From positions 143,363-207,362 of the forward strand of contig NZ_CP119547.1 of NCBI RefSeq assembly GCF_029277985.1: DNA of 64,000 nucleotides, given 5' to 3'. The notes below the pieces were generated by a model, which worked only from the letters and a program-made list of their open reading frames with translations, was not told where the DNA came from and did no database searches. Below, one piece after another: positions 21,434 to 33,281 of the stretch. A program made the translations under genes and the position numbers. The stretch comes from Providencia stuartii (lineage in GTDB: Bacteria > Pseudomonadota > Gammaproteobacteria > Enterobacterales > Enterobacteriaceae). The stretch's first letter is position 1, and each line of letters starts with the position of its first letter.

Positions 21434-22258
21434 ATGAAAAAAATTTTGCTGCTGCATATGTTGGTGTTCGTTTCCGCCACTCTCCCAATCAGTTCCGTGG
21501 CTTCTGATGAGGTTGAAACGCTTAAATGCACCATCATCGCAGACGCCATTACCGGAAATACCTTATATGAGACCGGAGAATGTGCCCGTCGTGTGTCTCC
21601 GTGCTCGTCTTTTAAACTTCCATTGGCAATCATGGGGTTTGATAGTGGAATCTTGCAGTCGCCAAAATCACCTACGTGGGAATTGAAGCCGGAATACAAC
21701 CCGTCTCCGAGAGATCGCACATACAAACAAGTCTATCCGGCGCTATGGCAAAGCGACTCTGTTGTCTGGTTCTCGCAGCAATTAACAAGCCGTCTGGGAG
21801 TTGATCGGTTCACGGAATACGTAAAGAAATTTGAGTACGGTAATCAAGATGTTTCCGGTGACTCGGGGAAGCATAACGGCTTGACCCAGTCATGGCTGAT
21901 GTCGTCGCTCACCATATCTCCCAAGGAGCAAATTCAGTTTCTTCTACGCTTTGTCGCGCATAAGCTGCCTGTATCCGAAGCGGCTTATGACATGGCGTAT
22001 GCCACAATCCCGCAGTACCAGGCAGCCGAAGGATGGGCTGTACATGGAAAAAGCGGCAGCGGCTGGCTTCGGGACAATAACGGCAAGATAAATGAAAGTC
22101 GTCCGCAGGGCTGGTTCGTGGGCTGGGCTGAAAAAAACGGACGGCAAGTTGTTTTCGCCCGATTGGAAATAGGAAAGGAAAAGTCCGATATTCCCGGCGG
22201 GTCTAAAGCACGAGAGGATATTCTCGTGGAATTACCCGTGTTGATGGGTAACAAATGA
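21434..22258 (+). CDS. blaOXA-9: OXA-9 class D beta-lactamase, intact
   Basis: A 274-residue periplasmic serine beta-lactamase with signal peptide MKKILLLHMLVFVSATLPISS. Motifs are S-x-x-K (SSFK) and KSG (HGKSGSGW). The reading frame is continuous. Many plasmids carry an OXA-9 with a premature stop near residue 112; here tryptophan codons are present in that region (PALWQSDSVVWFSQQ). The start at 21434 fits the signal peptide and family length. Confidence 0.93.
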   Translation: MKKILLLHMLVFVSATLPISSVASDEVETLKCTIIADAITGNTLYETGECARRVSPCSSFKLPLAIMGFDSGILQSPKSPTWELKPEYNPSPRDRTYKQVYPALWQSDSVVWFSQQLTSRLGVDRFTEYVKKFEYGNQDVSGDSGKHNGLTQSWLMSSLTISPKEQIQFLLRFVAHKLPVSEAAYDMAYATIPQYQAAEGWAVHGKSGSGWLRDNNGKINESRPQGWFVGWAEKNGRQVVFARLEIGKEKSDIPGGSKAREDILVELPVLMGNK

Positions 22259-22282
22259 TATGTGGCGTCATCGAGAGCAGAT

Positions 22283-22353
22283 GCATAACCCTGCGCTCGA
22301 GCGGACCTCGCGCATAAAGCCGCGCGAGTCCGCTCACCTTGAACGTTAGATGC
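22283..22353 (+). other. attC site of the blaOXA-9 cassette
   Basis: An imperfect inverted repeat running from GCATAAC to GTTAGATGC with GC-rich arms (GCGGACCTCGCGC / GCGCGAGTCCGC). It is the last cassette boundary before integron 3'-conserved DNA. Confidence 0.8.
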
Positions 22354-22775
<422 letters not shown>

Positions 22776-22887
22776 TACGCCTATTTTTATAGGTTAATGT
22801 CATGATAATAATGGTTTCTTAGACGTCAGGTGGCACTTTTCGGGGAAATGTGCGCGGAACCCCTATTTGTTTATTTTTCTAAATACA

Positions 22888-22916
22888 TTCAAATATGTAT
22901 CCGCTCATGAGACAAT
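22888..22916 (+). promoter_or_regulatory. P3 promoter of blaTEM
   Basis: TTCAAA at 22888-22893 and GACAAT at 22911-22916 with a 17-bp spacer, 42 bp upstream of the blaTEM start. This is the ordinary P3 form; the Pa/Pb up-mutation is not present. Confidence 0.88.
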
Positions 22917-22945
22917 AACCCTGATAAATGCTTCAATAATATTGA

Positions 22946-23818
<873 letters not shown>

Positions 23819-24402
23819 CTGTCAGACCAAGTTTACTCATATATACTTTAGATTGATTTAAAACTTCATTTTTAATTTAAAAGGATCTAGGTGAAGATCC
23901 TTTTTGATAATCTCATGACCAAAATCCCTTAACGTGAGTTTTCGTTCCACTGAGCGTCAGACCCCTTGTTGAGGATTTTACCCAGAAACCGGTATGCAGC
24001 TTTGCTGTTACGACGGGAGGAGAGATAAAAATCGACAGTGCGGCCCCGGCTGTCGACGGCCCGGTACAGATACGCCCAGCGGCCATTGACCTTCACGTAG
24101 GTTTCATCCATGTGCCACGGGCAAAGATCGGAAGGGTTACGCCAGTACCAGCGCAGCCGTTTTTCCATTTCAGGCGCATAACGCTGAACCCAGCGGTAAA
24201 TCGTGGAGTGATCGACATTCACTCCGCGTTCAGCCAGCATCTCCTGCAGCTCACGGTAACTGATGCCGTATTTGCAGTACCAGCGTACGGCCCACAGAAT
24301 GATGTCACGCTGAAAATGCCGGCCTTTGAATGGGTTCATGTGCAGCTCCATCAGCAAAAGGGGATGATAAGTTTATCACCACCGACTATTTGCAACAGTG
24401 CC

Positions 24403-25654
24403 CATCGGCGTAGTAGTGGATGTGGTCGATGACAAAGCCGGTGCGGGTCAGCGTGCGCCGGAGGATCGGCAGAAAATCGACCAGGAACGAAGTAGCGCGT
24501 GTGACGACGGCCGGTACGCCGACACGCGCCACGGCCTCGGCCCAGCGCGCGGCCGGCGGTTGGAGCAGGCCGTTGTGCACCGAACCGTGGTAGGTGCCGA
24601 CCGCCAATGTGAGCCAGCGCTCTAGCTCGCGCAGCGTCAGGGCGGCCTTGTTTTCGGAATTGTAGTCGCCGCGCTGGTCAGGGTTGGAGAAGGTCGTTCC
24701 CGGCAGTTCGTCGTGAATCATCTGCATCGCCGTGCCGATGATCCGTTCCACGATGCCGCCATAGTGCGGCTGTCCCAGCGGGCGATAGTCCAGCCGGATG
24801 CCATGCTGCTCGCAACCCCGGCGCAGGGCCTCGCTCTTGAACTCGGCCGCGTTGTCTAGGTAGAGCAGCAAGGGCTTGCCGCTCATCTGCCAATCCATTT
24901 CCACGTTCAGTCCTTCCAGCCAAGGGCGCTTGTCGCAGGCGACATGCACGAGGCACAGGCCAACCGAAACGGCAGACGGCGCTTCCAGCGTGACGACCAT
25001 GCCGAGCACGCAGCGGGTGAACACGTCGATGGCGAGGGTCAGGTACGGGCGGCCAATAGGTTGCCGGTCGCGGTCATCGACCACGATCAGGTCGATGACC
25101 GTATGGTCTATCTGCACCTGCTCCAGCGGCGCGGTCACGGCAGGAGGCTCGCCGCCCACACCTTGTAGGTCACGAGCGGCATCCTGGCCTTCCCGCCGGC
25201 GGATGACCTTGCGCGGGTCAAGGCTAGCGATCCGTAAGGCCACGGTATTGCGCGCCGGCACTCGCAGTTTTTGAGCCTTGCACACCTGAGTGACTTCGCG
25301 GTGAAAGGCCGCTAGGCTGCGCTTCTGCTTGGTCAGGAACCGCTTTTGCAGTAGCTCGTGGATGACGCGCTCGACCGGTTCCGGCAAGCGCCCCTTACCT
25401 TTACCTCCACCGGACTGGCCGGGCACCAGATCCGTCACGAGGCCGCTGCCTTGCCGGGCACGCCGGATCAGAACGTATACCTGGCGCCGAGACAAGCCCA
25501 GCGCCTGAGCCGCCATATCGGCCGCTTCGTGCCCGACCGTCTCCGACTGCGCCAACGGACTGATGATCTCCGCACGACGGCGCGCACGCTCCCAAGCCTC
25601 ATCAGGCAGAGTGGCCACGCCTTGTTCTGGAATCCGTGGGGTGTCCGTCGCCAT
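24403..25654 (-). CDS. tniA: TniA transposase of the Tn402/In2 type, C-terminally truncated
   Basis: About 417 of the usual 559 residues of a DDE transposase. It starts MATDTPRIPEQGVATLPDEA and retains the integrase core with catalytic aspartates (QVQIDHTVIDLIVVDD and LLLYLDNAAEFKSEA). IS26 at 24402 removed the C terminus, so it is not functional alone. tniB, tniQ and tniR would have followed. It lies next to its terminal repeat IRt. Confidence 0.93.
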
Positions 25655-25770
25655 GCTCACCTCGCTTTGGTGCACACGAGTATTGAGCATAGTCGAGATT
25701 GGTGCAGATCACTTCTGATATTGAACTGTCAGGAGCTGGCTGCACAACAGCCATTACGCCCAATCAACTG

Positions 25771-25795
25771 GTGCAGTCGTCTTCTGAAAATGACA
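25771..25795 (-). repeat. Tn402-family 25-bp terminal repeat IRt
   Basis: Read on the minus strand it begins TGTCATTTTCAGAAGACGAC. It is the tni-side end of a class 1 integron backbone, here joined to the urf2 gene of the mer transposon. The integron interior with intI1 is absent from this window. Confidence 0.88.
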
Positions 25796-26436
25796 TCCAT
25801 GCCCAGCCCGTGCGCGAGCTGGATCACCGCCCGCACGATAGTTTAGTCACGGGCATCATCCGGGAGCCTGGCGACAAAGGATTGGTCGATTTTCAATGTG
25901 GTGATGGGGCAGCATTTCAGATGTTGCAGGCAGGAATAGCCGGTGCCGAAGTCGTCGGCGGCGAAGCGCACGCCGATGGCGCGCAAGGCGTCGAAACTGG
26001 CGAACAGGGCTGGATTGCCGAATGCGACCGATTCGGTCAGTTCGATCTCCAGAAGCTCGGCGGGCAGGGCCATATCGGCCAGCACCCGCTTTACCTCGTC
26101 GTCGAACGTTGGCCCAACCTGGCTGGCGGACACATTGATGGCAAGACGGAACGGTTGCCATGCCGGTCCTTGCCACTTGTGCATCTGGCGACAGGCCTCG
26201 CCCAGCACCCACGCGCCTATTTCCGGCATCAGGCCGAACGACTCGGCCAGCGGCAGGAACTGGCCGGGCGGCAACAGGCCAAGCCTCGGATGCCGCCAGC
26301 GCATCAACGCTTCCGCGCCAGCGATCCGGTGATCGCGCAGATCGACCAGCGGCTGGTAATGCAGGTCAAGCTGTCCGCGCGCCGCCGCCTGCGCCAACTC
26401 GGCCGCCGTCCATCCGGCGGGCTGCGAACTCGTCAT
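25796..26436 (-). pseudogene. Urf2 EAL-domain protein, interrupted
   Basis: The mer-transposon urf2 gene encodes a cyclic-di-GMP phosphodiesterase-like EAL domain. The visible part starts [19 protein letters not shown] and has EALMRWRHP, a DDFGTGYS motif and LKIDQSFVARL. An in-frame TAA at 25843-25845 stops it, after which the same frame continues (TIVRAVIQLAHGLGMD) to the integron end at 25795. It is therefore broken twice, by a nonsense codon and by the integron insertion. Confidence 0.85.
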
Positions 26437-26669
26437 GATCCGCCCCGGAAGGCGCGCAGCAGCCGCGTTACGGCCAGAACGAACAAGCCGGTCAGCGCGA
26501 GCGCGGCAACACCCCAATGCTCGCCAAGGAAGGCACCGGCGGTCGTCCCGGCCAGCACGGCGGCGAGAATCGGCAGATGGCAGGGGCAGGTCAACACGGC
26601 CAGCGCACCCCACAGGTAGCCGGAAACGGGTTGGCGCGTCTCGGGCGGCAGTTTGTCAGGGGCGTTCAC
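26433..26669 (-). CDS. merE: MerE membrane protein
   Basis: A 78-residue inner-membrane protein of the mer operon with a broad organic/inorganic mercury transport role. Two hydrophobic segments flank the CPCHLP cysteine pair. The start is GTG at 26669, overlapping the end of merD by 4 bp, which sets the family length. It is the last gene of the operon and overlaps the urf2 start. Confidence 0.9.
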   Translation of the reverse strand: MNAPDKLPPETRQPVSGYLWGALAVLTCPCHLPILAAVLAGTTAGAFLGEHWGVAALALTGLFVLAVTRLLRAFRGGS

Positions 26670-27028
26670 GGCAATGCCTCCTCGTGCGCCCGCTCGGCTG
26701 GCATGGAGGCCAGTTGCGCGTCCAGATGGGCCAACGCCGCGCGCCGCCGCTCGACCAACTGGCGCAGCACGGCAAGCTGCGCTGCGGCTTGTGCGCCGTC
26801 CGCTGCGTCGAGCGCACGGCACAGCCGCGCCAGGGCATCCAGGCCGATACCCGCCTCGAAGGCCGCGCGCACGAAGCACAGCCGTTGCAAGGCCGCATCG
26901 TCGAACACGCCGTAGCCGCCCGTGGTGCAGGCCACCGGCCGTAACAAGCCGCGCACCAGGTAGTCGCGCACGATATGTACGCTCACCCCAGCGTTATGGG
27001 CCAGTTGCGATACCGTGTAGGCGCTCAT
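26666..27028 (-). CDS. merD: MerD co-regulator
   Basis: A 120-residue MerR-like protein ([20 protein letters not shown]) that antagonises activated MerR at the mer operator. The N-terminal helix-turn-helix is conserved, while the Hg-binding cysteines of MerR are absent. It is complete and lies 17 bp after merA. Confidence 0.93.
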   Translation of the reverse strand: MSAYTVSQLAHNAGVSVHIVRDYLVRGLLRPVACTTGGYGVFDDAALQRLCFVRAAFEAGIGLDALARLCRALDAADGAQAAAQLAVLRQLVERRRAALAHLDAQLASMPAERAHEEALP

Positions 27029-27045
27029 CGCACACCTCCTTGTCC

Positions 27046-29204
<2,159 letters not shown>

Positions 29205-29231
29205 GTGTCGCTCCCGAGTTCGGTTAACGGA

Positions 29232-29507
29232 TCAGCGTTTGAGGCTGGACGGATAGCCCGCGTCCTCGGTCGCCTTGGTCAACTTCTGGACGTTGGTCTT
29301 GGCATCGTCGAAGGTGACGACGGCCTGGCGCTTGTCGAAACTTACGTCGGTCTTGCTCACGCCCTCAACCTTGGAAAGCGCGTGCTTGACAGTGATCGGG
29401 CAAGAGGCGCAGGTCATGCCAGGCACGGACAGCGTGACGGTCTGGGTGGCGGCCCACACGGGGGCAACAACGGCAGCGAGGGCGAGGGCGGCAAACAGTT
29501 TTTTCAT
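29232..29507 (-). CDS. merP: MerP periplasmic mercury-binding protein
   Basis: A 91-residue protein with a signal peptide (MKKLFAALALAAVVAPVWA) and one heavy-metal-associated domain with GMTCASC. It passes Hg(II) to MerT. It is complete. Confidence 0.97.
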   Translation of the reverse strand: MKKLFAALALAAVVAPVWAATQTVTLSVPGMTCASCPITVKHALSKVEGVSKTDVSFDKRQAVVTFDDAKTNVQKLTKATEDAGYPSSLKR

Positions 29508-29522
29508 GATGAACTCCTGTGA

Positions 29523-29888
29523 TTAATAGAAAAATGGCATGACGTAGGGAAATCCGAGCGAGACCAGGACCAGCGCGGCCACGATCCAGAAAATGAGCTT
29601 GTAAGTAGCTCGCACTTGGGGAATCGCGCAGACCTCACCCGGTTTGCAGGCTTGCGCCGGGCGGTAGATGCGCCGCCAGGCGAAAAACAGCGCGACCAGC
29701 GCTGCGCCGATGAAGATCGGGCGATAGGGTTCCAGCACCGTCAGGTTGCCGATCCATGCCCCGCTGAACCCCAAGGCGATCAAAACCAGCGGCCCCAGGC
29801 AGCAGGCCGACGCAAGAATGGCGGCCAGCCCACCGGCGAAGAGCGCGCCGCGCCCGTTTTGTGGTTCAGACTTTTGTGGTTCAGACAT
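29523..29888 (-). CDS. merT: MerT mercury transport protein
   Basis: A 121-residue inner-membrane protein with three hydrophobic segments. The Hg-binding pairs are ACCLGP in the first helix and CKPGEVC in the cytoplasmic loop. It is slightly longer than the usual 116 residues because of a short N-terminal repeat (EPQKSEPQ). It is the first gene of the structural operon. Confidence 0.96.
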   Translation of the reverse strand: MSEPQKSEPQNGRGALFAGGLAAILASACCLGPLVLIALGFSGAWIGNLTVLEPYRPIFIGAALVALFFAWRRIYRPAQACKPGEVCAIPQVRATYKLIFWIVAALVLVSLGFPYVMPFFY

Positions 29889-29923
29889 ACGCTTGTCCTT
29901 TCAAATTTGGTTTGGATAGCTTA

Positions 29924-29954
29924 AGCTTACTTCCGTAGTTATGTACGGAGTCAA
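29924..29954 (-). promoter_or_regulatory. mer operator-promoter
   Basis: On the minus strand, -35 TTGACT (29949-29954) and -10 TAAGCT (29924-29929) are separated by 19 bp, the long spacer typical of MerR control. The MerR dyad CCGTAC...CTACGG lies in the spacer. It drives merTPCADE leftward, with merR transcribed divergently. Confidence 0.92.
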
Positions 29955-29959
29955 GCGAT

Positions 29960-30415
29960 ATGCAAATTAATTTTGAGAATCTGACCATTGGCGTTTTTGC
30001 CAAGGCGGCCGGGGTCAATGTGGAGACCATCCGGTTCTACCAGCGCAAGGGCCTGCTGCCGGAGCCAGACAAGCCCTATGGCAGCATTCGCCGCTATGGC
30101 GAGGCGGATGTAACACGAGTGCGGTTCGTGAAATCGGCCCAGCGGCTGGGCTTTAGCCTGGACGAAATCGCCGAGCTACTGCGGCTGGAGGATGGCACCC
30201 ATTGCGAGGAAGCCAGCGGCCTGGCCGAGCACAAGCTCAAGGATGTGCGCGAGAAGATGGCCGACTTGGCACGCATGGAGGCCGTGCTGTCTGAACTGGT
30301 GTGCGCCTGCCATGCGCGGAAAGGGAACGTTTCCTGCCCGCTGATTGCGTCACTGCAAGACGGAACGAAGCTCGCTGCATCGGCGCGGGGGAGTCACGGG
30401 GTGACTACGCCTTAG
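29960..30415 (+). CDS. merR: MerR regulator with altered C-terminal tail
   Basis: A 151-residue regulator of the adjacent mer operon. The N-terminal DNA-binding region and the Hg cysteines (GTHCEE; CACH; VSCP) are intact. The last residues ([16 protein letters not shown]) differ from the usual end and run into the transposon terminus, making it about 7 residues longer than typical. It is closer to the Tn501/Tn1696 type than the copy at the window start. Confidence 0.95.
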   Translation: MQINFENLTIGVFAKAAGVNVETIRFYQRKGLLPEPDKPYGSIRRYGEADVTRVRFVKSAQRLGFSLDEIAELLRLEDGTHCEEASGLAEHKLKDVREKMADLARMEAVLSELVCACHARKGNVSCPLIASLQDGTKLAASARGSHGVTTP

Positions 30416-30448
30416 CGTGCTTTATTTTCCGAATTCTGAGACGACCCC
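30411..30448 (+). repeat. 38-bp mer-end terminal repeat, intact
   Basis: A complete Tn21-subfamily end, CTTAGCGTGCTTTATTTTCC followed by GAATTCTGAGACGACCCC. It marks the right border of the resistance island. Directly after it the frame of a truncated rhs gene opens, so the transposon inserted into or deleted part of rhs. Confidence 0.92.
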
Positions 30449-30451
30449 AAT

Positions 30452-31765
30452 CTCAGCTCATCAGTCAATCAGTCACTCGGTTATGACGCGGTTGGCCGCA
30501 TCACCTCTGCTGAGGGGCTCTATGGCGTTTTGGGCTATGGCTATGACGCCACCGGCAACAGGACCTCGATCACGACCGATGGCCTGAGCCAAAGCTACAC
30601 CATCAACTACATGAACAACTGGCTGGTGAAGACTGGGCAAACCTCCAGAAGCTATGACGCCAATGGCAACCTGACGAAGCAGGGGGCGGATACCTTCACC
30701 TATGACAGCCAGAACCGGCTGGTGGCCGCAACGGTCGCTGGAGTGACAGCAGCTTACACCTACAACCATCTGGATCAGCGTGTAACTAAGACCCTAAACG
30801 GCCAGACCCGCCTACTGATTTACGGCTTGGCAGGAAACCTCATCGAGGAGCTGGACGCAGCCACTGGAGACGTGCTGGCGGAGTATATCTGGCTCGATGG
30901 CACCCCCTTGAGCTTTGCTCAGTCAGGACAGACCTATCAAGTCCACGTCGATCATCTGGGCACCCCGAAGGCGCTAACCGACGCCAGCGGCCAAGTGGTT
31001 TGGAAGGCGAGCTACAGCCCGTTCGGTAAGGCCAGCATCACCACTCAGGGGCCGACCTTCAATTTGCGGTTCCCAGGACAGTATTACGACGCGGAGACCG
31101 GGCTCCACTACAACTGGCGGCGTTACTACGACCCGAATACCGGGCGTTACATCACCAGTGACCCGATTGGGCTGGCTGGTGGGATTAACACCTATGCCTA
31201 TGCGCTGAGCAACCCGATAGGCAATGCAGATCCAACAGGGGAGTTTGTGCCGCTTCTTCTGGGGGCTTATGTTGCCATAGACTTTGCCTTGAGCGCTTGG
31301 GACGCCTATGACACCTTCAAGACCATCACCAGTGATTGTGCGACCTCAAGAGAAAAGTGGATTTCCGGGGGGCTTTTTGCTGCTGGGATTATCCTGCCTG
31401 GCAACTATAAGGCGCTAGGGAATGTTGCGGAACGCGCTTTTAAAAATACGGCTGATGATTTTGTAGACCTAGCCAGTTCCCAGAGACGTAAGCATATTCT
31501 TGATGGTGACGCCACTGGTGGAGGGCATCGAGCAGGAACAGGCAAGCCTGGAAAAAGTGAGTTTCCTCAAAGTTGGTCTGATGAAAAAATTATGCACGTC
31601 ATTTCCGATATAGCTACCGATCCAAATGTTTCTCGAAAGGCTGGGCGCGGTGGTAGGACTATTGCAGAGGCAGTTAAAGAAGGTATTAATGTTCGTGTAA
31701 TACAAGAATCTAATGGTGATATTGTTTCAGGTTTTCCAACAAACGTACCAAGGAATCCAAAATGA
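30452..31765 (+). CDS. Rhs-family protein with EndoU-type nuclease tip, 5' truncated
   Basis: The frame is open from the transposon end, so the N-terminal part is missing. YD repeats (GYGYDATGNRTS, SYDANGNLTKQG, TYDSQNRLVAA) lead to the conserved Rhs core border (LRFPGQYYDAETGLHYNWRR, SDPIGLAGGINTYAYALSNP). The variable tip that follows ends in a bacterial EndoU-like domain (RRKHILDGDATGGGHRAGTG, PGKSEFPQSWSD, GFPTNVPRNPK) of the kind found in RNA-cleaving contact toxins. The first in-frame start is the TTG at 30530. It overlaps the immunity gene by 4 bp. Whether the headless protein is expressed is unknown. Confidence 0.88.
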   Translation, partial: LSSSVNQSLGYDAVGRITSAEGLYGVLGYGYDATGNRTSITTDGLSQSYTINYMNNWLVKTGQTSRSYDANGNLTKQGADTFTYDSQNRLVAATVAGVTAAYTYNHLDQRVTKTLNGQTRLLIYGLAGNLIEELDAATGDVLAEYIWLDGTPLSFAQSGQTYQVHVDHLGTPKALTDASGQVVWKASYSPFGKASITTQGPTFNLRFPGQYYDAETGLHYNWRRYYDPNTGRYITSDPIGLAGGINTYAYALSNPIGNADPTGEFVPLLLGAYVAIDFALSAWDAYDTFKTITSDCATSREKWISGGLFAAGIILPGNYKALGNVAERAFKNTADDFVDLASSQRRKHILDGDATGGGHRAGTGKPGKSEFPQSWSDEKIMHVISDIATDPNVSRKAGRGGRTIAEAVKEGINVRVIQESNGDIVSGFPTNVPRNPK

Positions 31766-32034
31766 AAAATGAATATAGAGAAATTGAATCCACGCTAGAT
31801 CTTTTGCTTATGGTGCTGTCTGATTCGTTTTCTGAATCTGAAAGTATAGAAGTGCAAGAATTTATTGATGTGGGTGAGTATGGAATCGCACTAGAAACTA
31901 TCATTGACATTATTAATGAAGAGTCAAAGAACATAACAAATGAAGCTGAGTTTCTGATTGAAAAAGCAGGGAGGATAATGAATATGGATACTACATCCAT
32001 TGTAGATAAGATTTCAAAACATATAGATAAATAA
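31762..32034 (+). CDS. MafI-type immunity protein candidate
   Basis: A 90-residue acidic, all-helical protein (SESIEVQEFIDVGEYGIALE, EAEFLIEKAGRIM). Its ATG overlaps the rhs stop, so the two are translationally coupled. MafI-like proteins pair with EndoU toxins, and this one has the expected size, acidity and position. It would protect the host from the adjacent nuclease tip. Base composition falls sharply here to AT-rich, typical of exchangeable toxin-immunity DNA. Confidence 0.75.
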   Translation: MKNEYREIESTLDLLLMVLSDSFSESESIEVQEFIDVGEYGIALETIIDIINEESKNITNEAEFLIEKAGRIMNMDTTSIVDKISKHIDK

Positions 32035-32038
32035 TAAG

Positions 32039-32263
32039 ATGAAAAAAACCGGTTTAAAATATAGAGCAGTATATCTGCTTGGATTTCCGTTAGCTGGAGC
32101 CTTTATAGGAATTGCAGTGTTCGCTTTATTAAATTATGTGAATGGGCCTCTAAGCAAATTCGCCTTATATCTGTCCGTTGGTGTTTGGGGGGGGGTATGG
32201 AGTGTTCTCAGGAATCTATGGATACTTAAATCTAAGGAAAATATTAAAGTTAAAGAGAGCTAA
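32039..32263 (+). CDS. Small membrane protein in the rhs tip region
   Basis: A 74-residue protein with two hydrophobic segments (YLLGFPLAGAFIGIAVFALL and FALYLSVGVWGGVWSVL) and a basic tail. No family was recognised. It starts 4 bp after the MafI-like gene and is AT-rich like it. It could be a second immunity protein for a lost toxin tip. Confidence 0.55.
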   Translation: MKKTGLKYRAVYLLGFPLAGAFIGIAVFALLNYVNGPLSKFALYLSVGVWGGVWSVLRNLWILKSKENIKVKES

Positions 32264-32343
32264 TGAGGAATCCAGGGATTAAATACGGCTCACATGGTTC
32301 TGCTATTGGCGCAGCATTGGGGACGGCTTATGGAAATCAATAA
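32263..32343 (+). other. 26-codon frame coupled by TAATG, possible orphan toxin end
   Basis: The ATG overlaps the preceding stop (TAATG). The frame reads NPGIKYGSHGSAIGAALGTA and stops at 32341-32343, overlapping the next start. The glycine-rich sequence could be the C-terminal remnant of a displaced Rhs tip. Evidence is only position and coupling. Confidence 0.35.
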
Positions 32344-32629
32344 CTGGTTTGATTTTATTATATACACAATTTATTTCTTTGGGGTTGTGATAGTTATCCT
32401 TCCTACTGGGGTTATCTTTCTTTGGTTGACATTGAAAAATCTAGTCAAAATGAGAGCCCCGAGATACGAAAAAAAGCACTACAAGTATTTCTCTGCAAGA
32501 AATAGATTTGAAGTGTGTGTTGCAGGTGTTTTTTCTGTGGCTTTTTCTGTTTGGTATCTGTTTTTTGCCAAAGGGGGAAATCTGTTTCTTTATCCGTCAG
32601 AGGTAATGAGATTTTTTTCAGGCGGATGA
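32330..32629 (+). CDS. Small membrane protein, possible orphan immunity
   Basis: A 99-residue protein from ATG 32330 with two strong hydrophobic segments (FDFIIYTIYFFGVVIVILPT, then FEVCVAGVFSVAFSVWYLFF). No family was recognised. It overlaps the 26-codon frame. AT-rich, short and membrane-bound, it fits an immunity protein for a membrane-acting tip, but that is inference. Confidence 0.5.
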   Translation: MEINNWFDFIIYTIYFFGVVIVILPTGVIFLWLTLKNLVKMRAPRYEKKHYKYFSARNRFEVCVAGVFSVAFSVWYLFFAKGGNLFLYPSEVMRFFSGG

Positions 32630-32664
32630 TAGTGTGGATCAGGCTCTGGCGTTGGCCCAGCCGC

Positions 32665-32694
32665 CGCCAGCGGCCAAGTGTTTGGAAGGCGAGC
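32665..32694 (+). repeat. Remnant of the rhs core (repeat of about 30982-31012)
   Basis: CGCCAGCGGCCAAGTG followed by TTTGGAAGGCGAGC matches the intact rhs core (ASGQVVWKAS codons) except for one missing G. It sits downstream of the small orphan genes. Such scars are left when a new Rhs tip is inserted in front of an older one. Confidence 0.75.
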
Positions 32695-32795
32695 CATCAT
32701 AGAGTCAGTAGAGAGAGATACTTTTGGAAATCAATAGTATTATGATTGGTACAAATGAGTTGTAGCTCCATATTTTAAAGGGGGATTTCAGAGAA

Positions 32796-33248
32796 ATGAA
32801 GAATAAGAAGGTAATAACTTTGATAATGGCCGCAGCCGCATCATGCTCGTCAGTCTATGCCGCGACATTACCGACCAGTGAGGTAGACGCATACATACTT
32901 GCGATGAACACCATGTCACCTATCACTGCAAAGTACACCATCCAGTACAAGCAAGCGGTTGAGCAGAAATGCAATACAGCCCTGAGCGTTGAGCAGCTCA
33001 ACTCAAAGGCATTCACCAATGTTGTCCAGGCAATGGTGAGTAGTGAGACCGTCGATAGAATGGGGCTTGATGCTGCTGGTGGATCACTCCAGGATACCCT
33101 GTCTGTGATCGGCAAGAACGTCACATGCAGTGACCTGAACGCGCCATTTAAAGCACTCTTGGATGATAAGGACTTCACCAGAAAGCATCAGCACCTATCG
33201 AAGGTGCTGCATACTTGGAATGAAGTTGTTTCTCAAAGCAAACCCTGA
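32796..33248 (+). CDS. Exported hypothetical protein
   Basis: 150 residues starting with a cleavable signal peptide (MKNKKVITLIMAAAASCSSVYA). The mature part is helical with two cysteines (KCNTAL and VTCSDL) that could pair. It has a good AAAGGGGGA ribosome site. No family was recognised. It faces the minus-strand gene that follows, with a shared terminator between them. Confidence 0.65.
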   Translation: MKNKKVITLIMAAAASCSSVYAATLPTSEVDAYILAMNTMSPITAKYTIQYKQAVEQKCNTALSVEQLNSKAFTNVVQAMVSSETVDRMGLDAAGGSLQDTLSVIGKNVTCSDLNAPFKALLDDKDFTRKHQHLSKVLHTWNEVVSQSKP

Positions 33249-33252
33249 GTAA

Positions 33253-33281
33253 CAAAAAGGAGCCTAACTGGCTCCTTTTTT
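33253..33281. terminator. Bidirectional rho-independent terminator
   Basis: AAAAAGGAGCC and GGCTCCTTTTT form an 11-bp stem around the loop TAACT, with A- and T-tracts on the two sides. It serves the exported protein gene and the convergent gene; it overlaps the 3' end of the latter. Confidence 0.85.

Noticed and set aside
25699..26619. Plus-strand frame of 306 codons opposite urf2/merE
   Set aside because: It crosses the integron end and several real gene borders, and the opposite strand has clear EAL and MerE motifs.
31469..32000. Minus-strand frames opposite the EndoU tip and immunity gene
   Set aside because: They lack plausible ribosome sites and overlap genes with clear coupling and domain signals on the plus strand.
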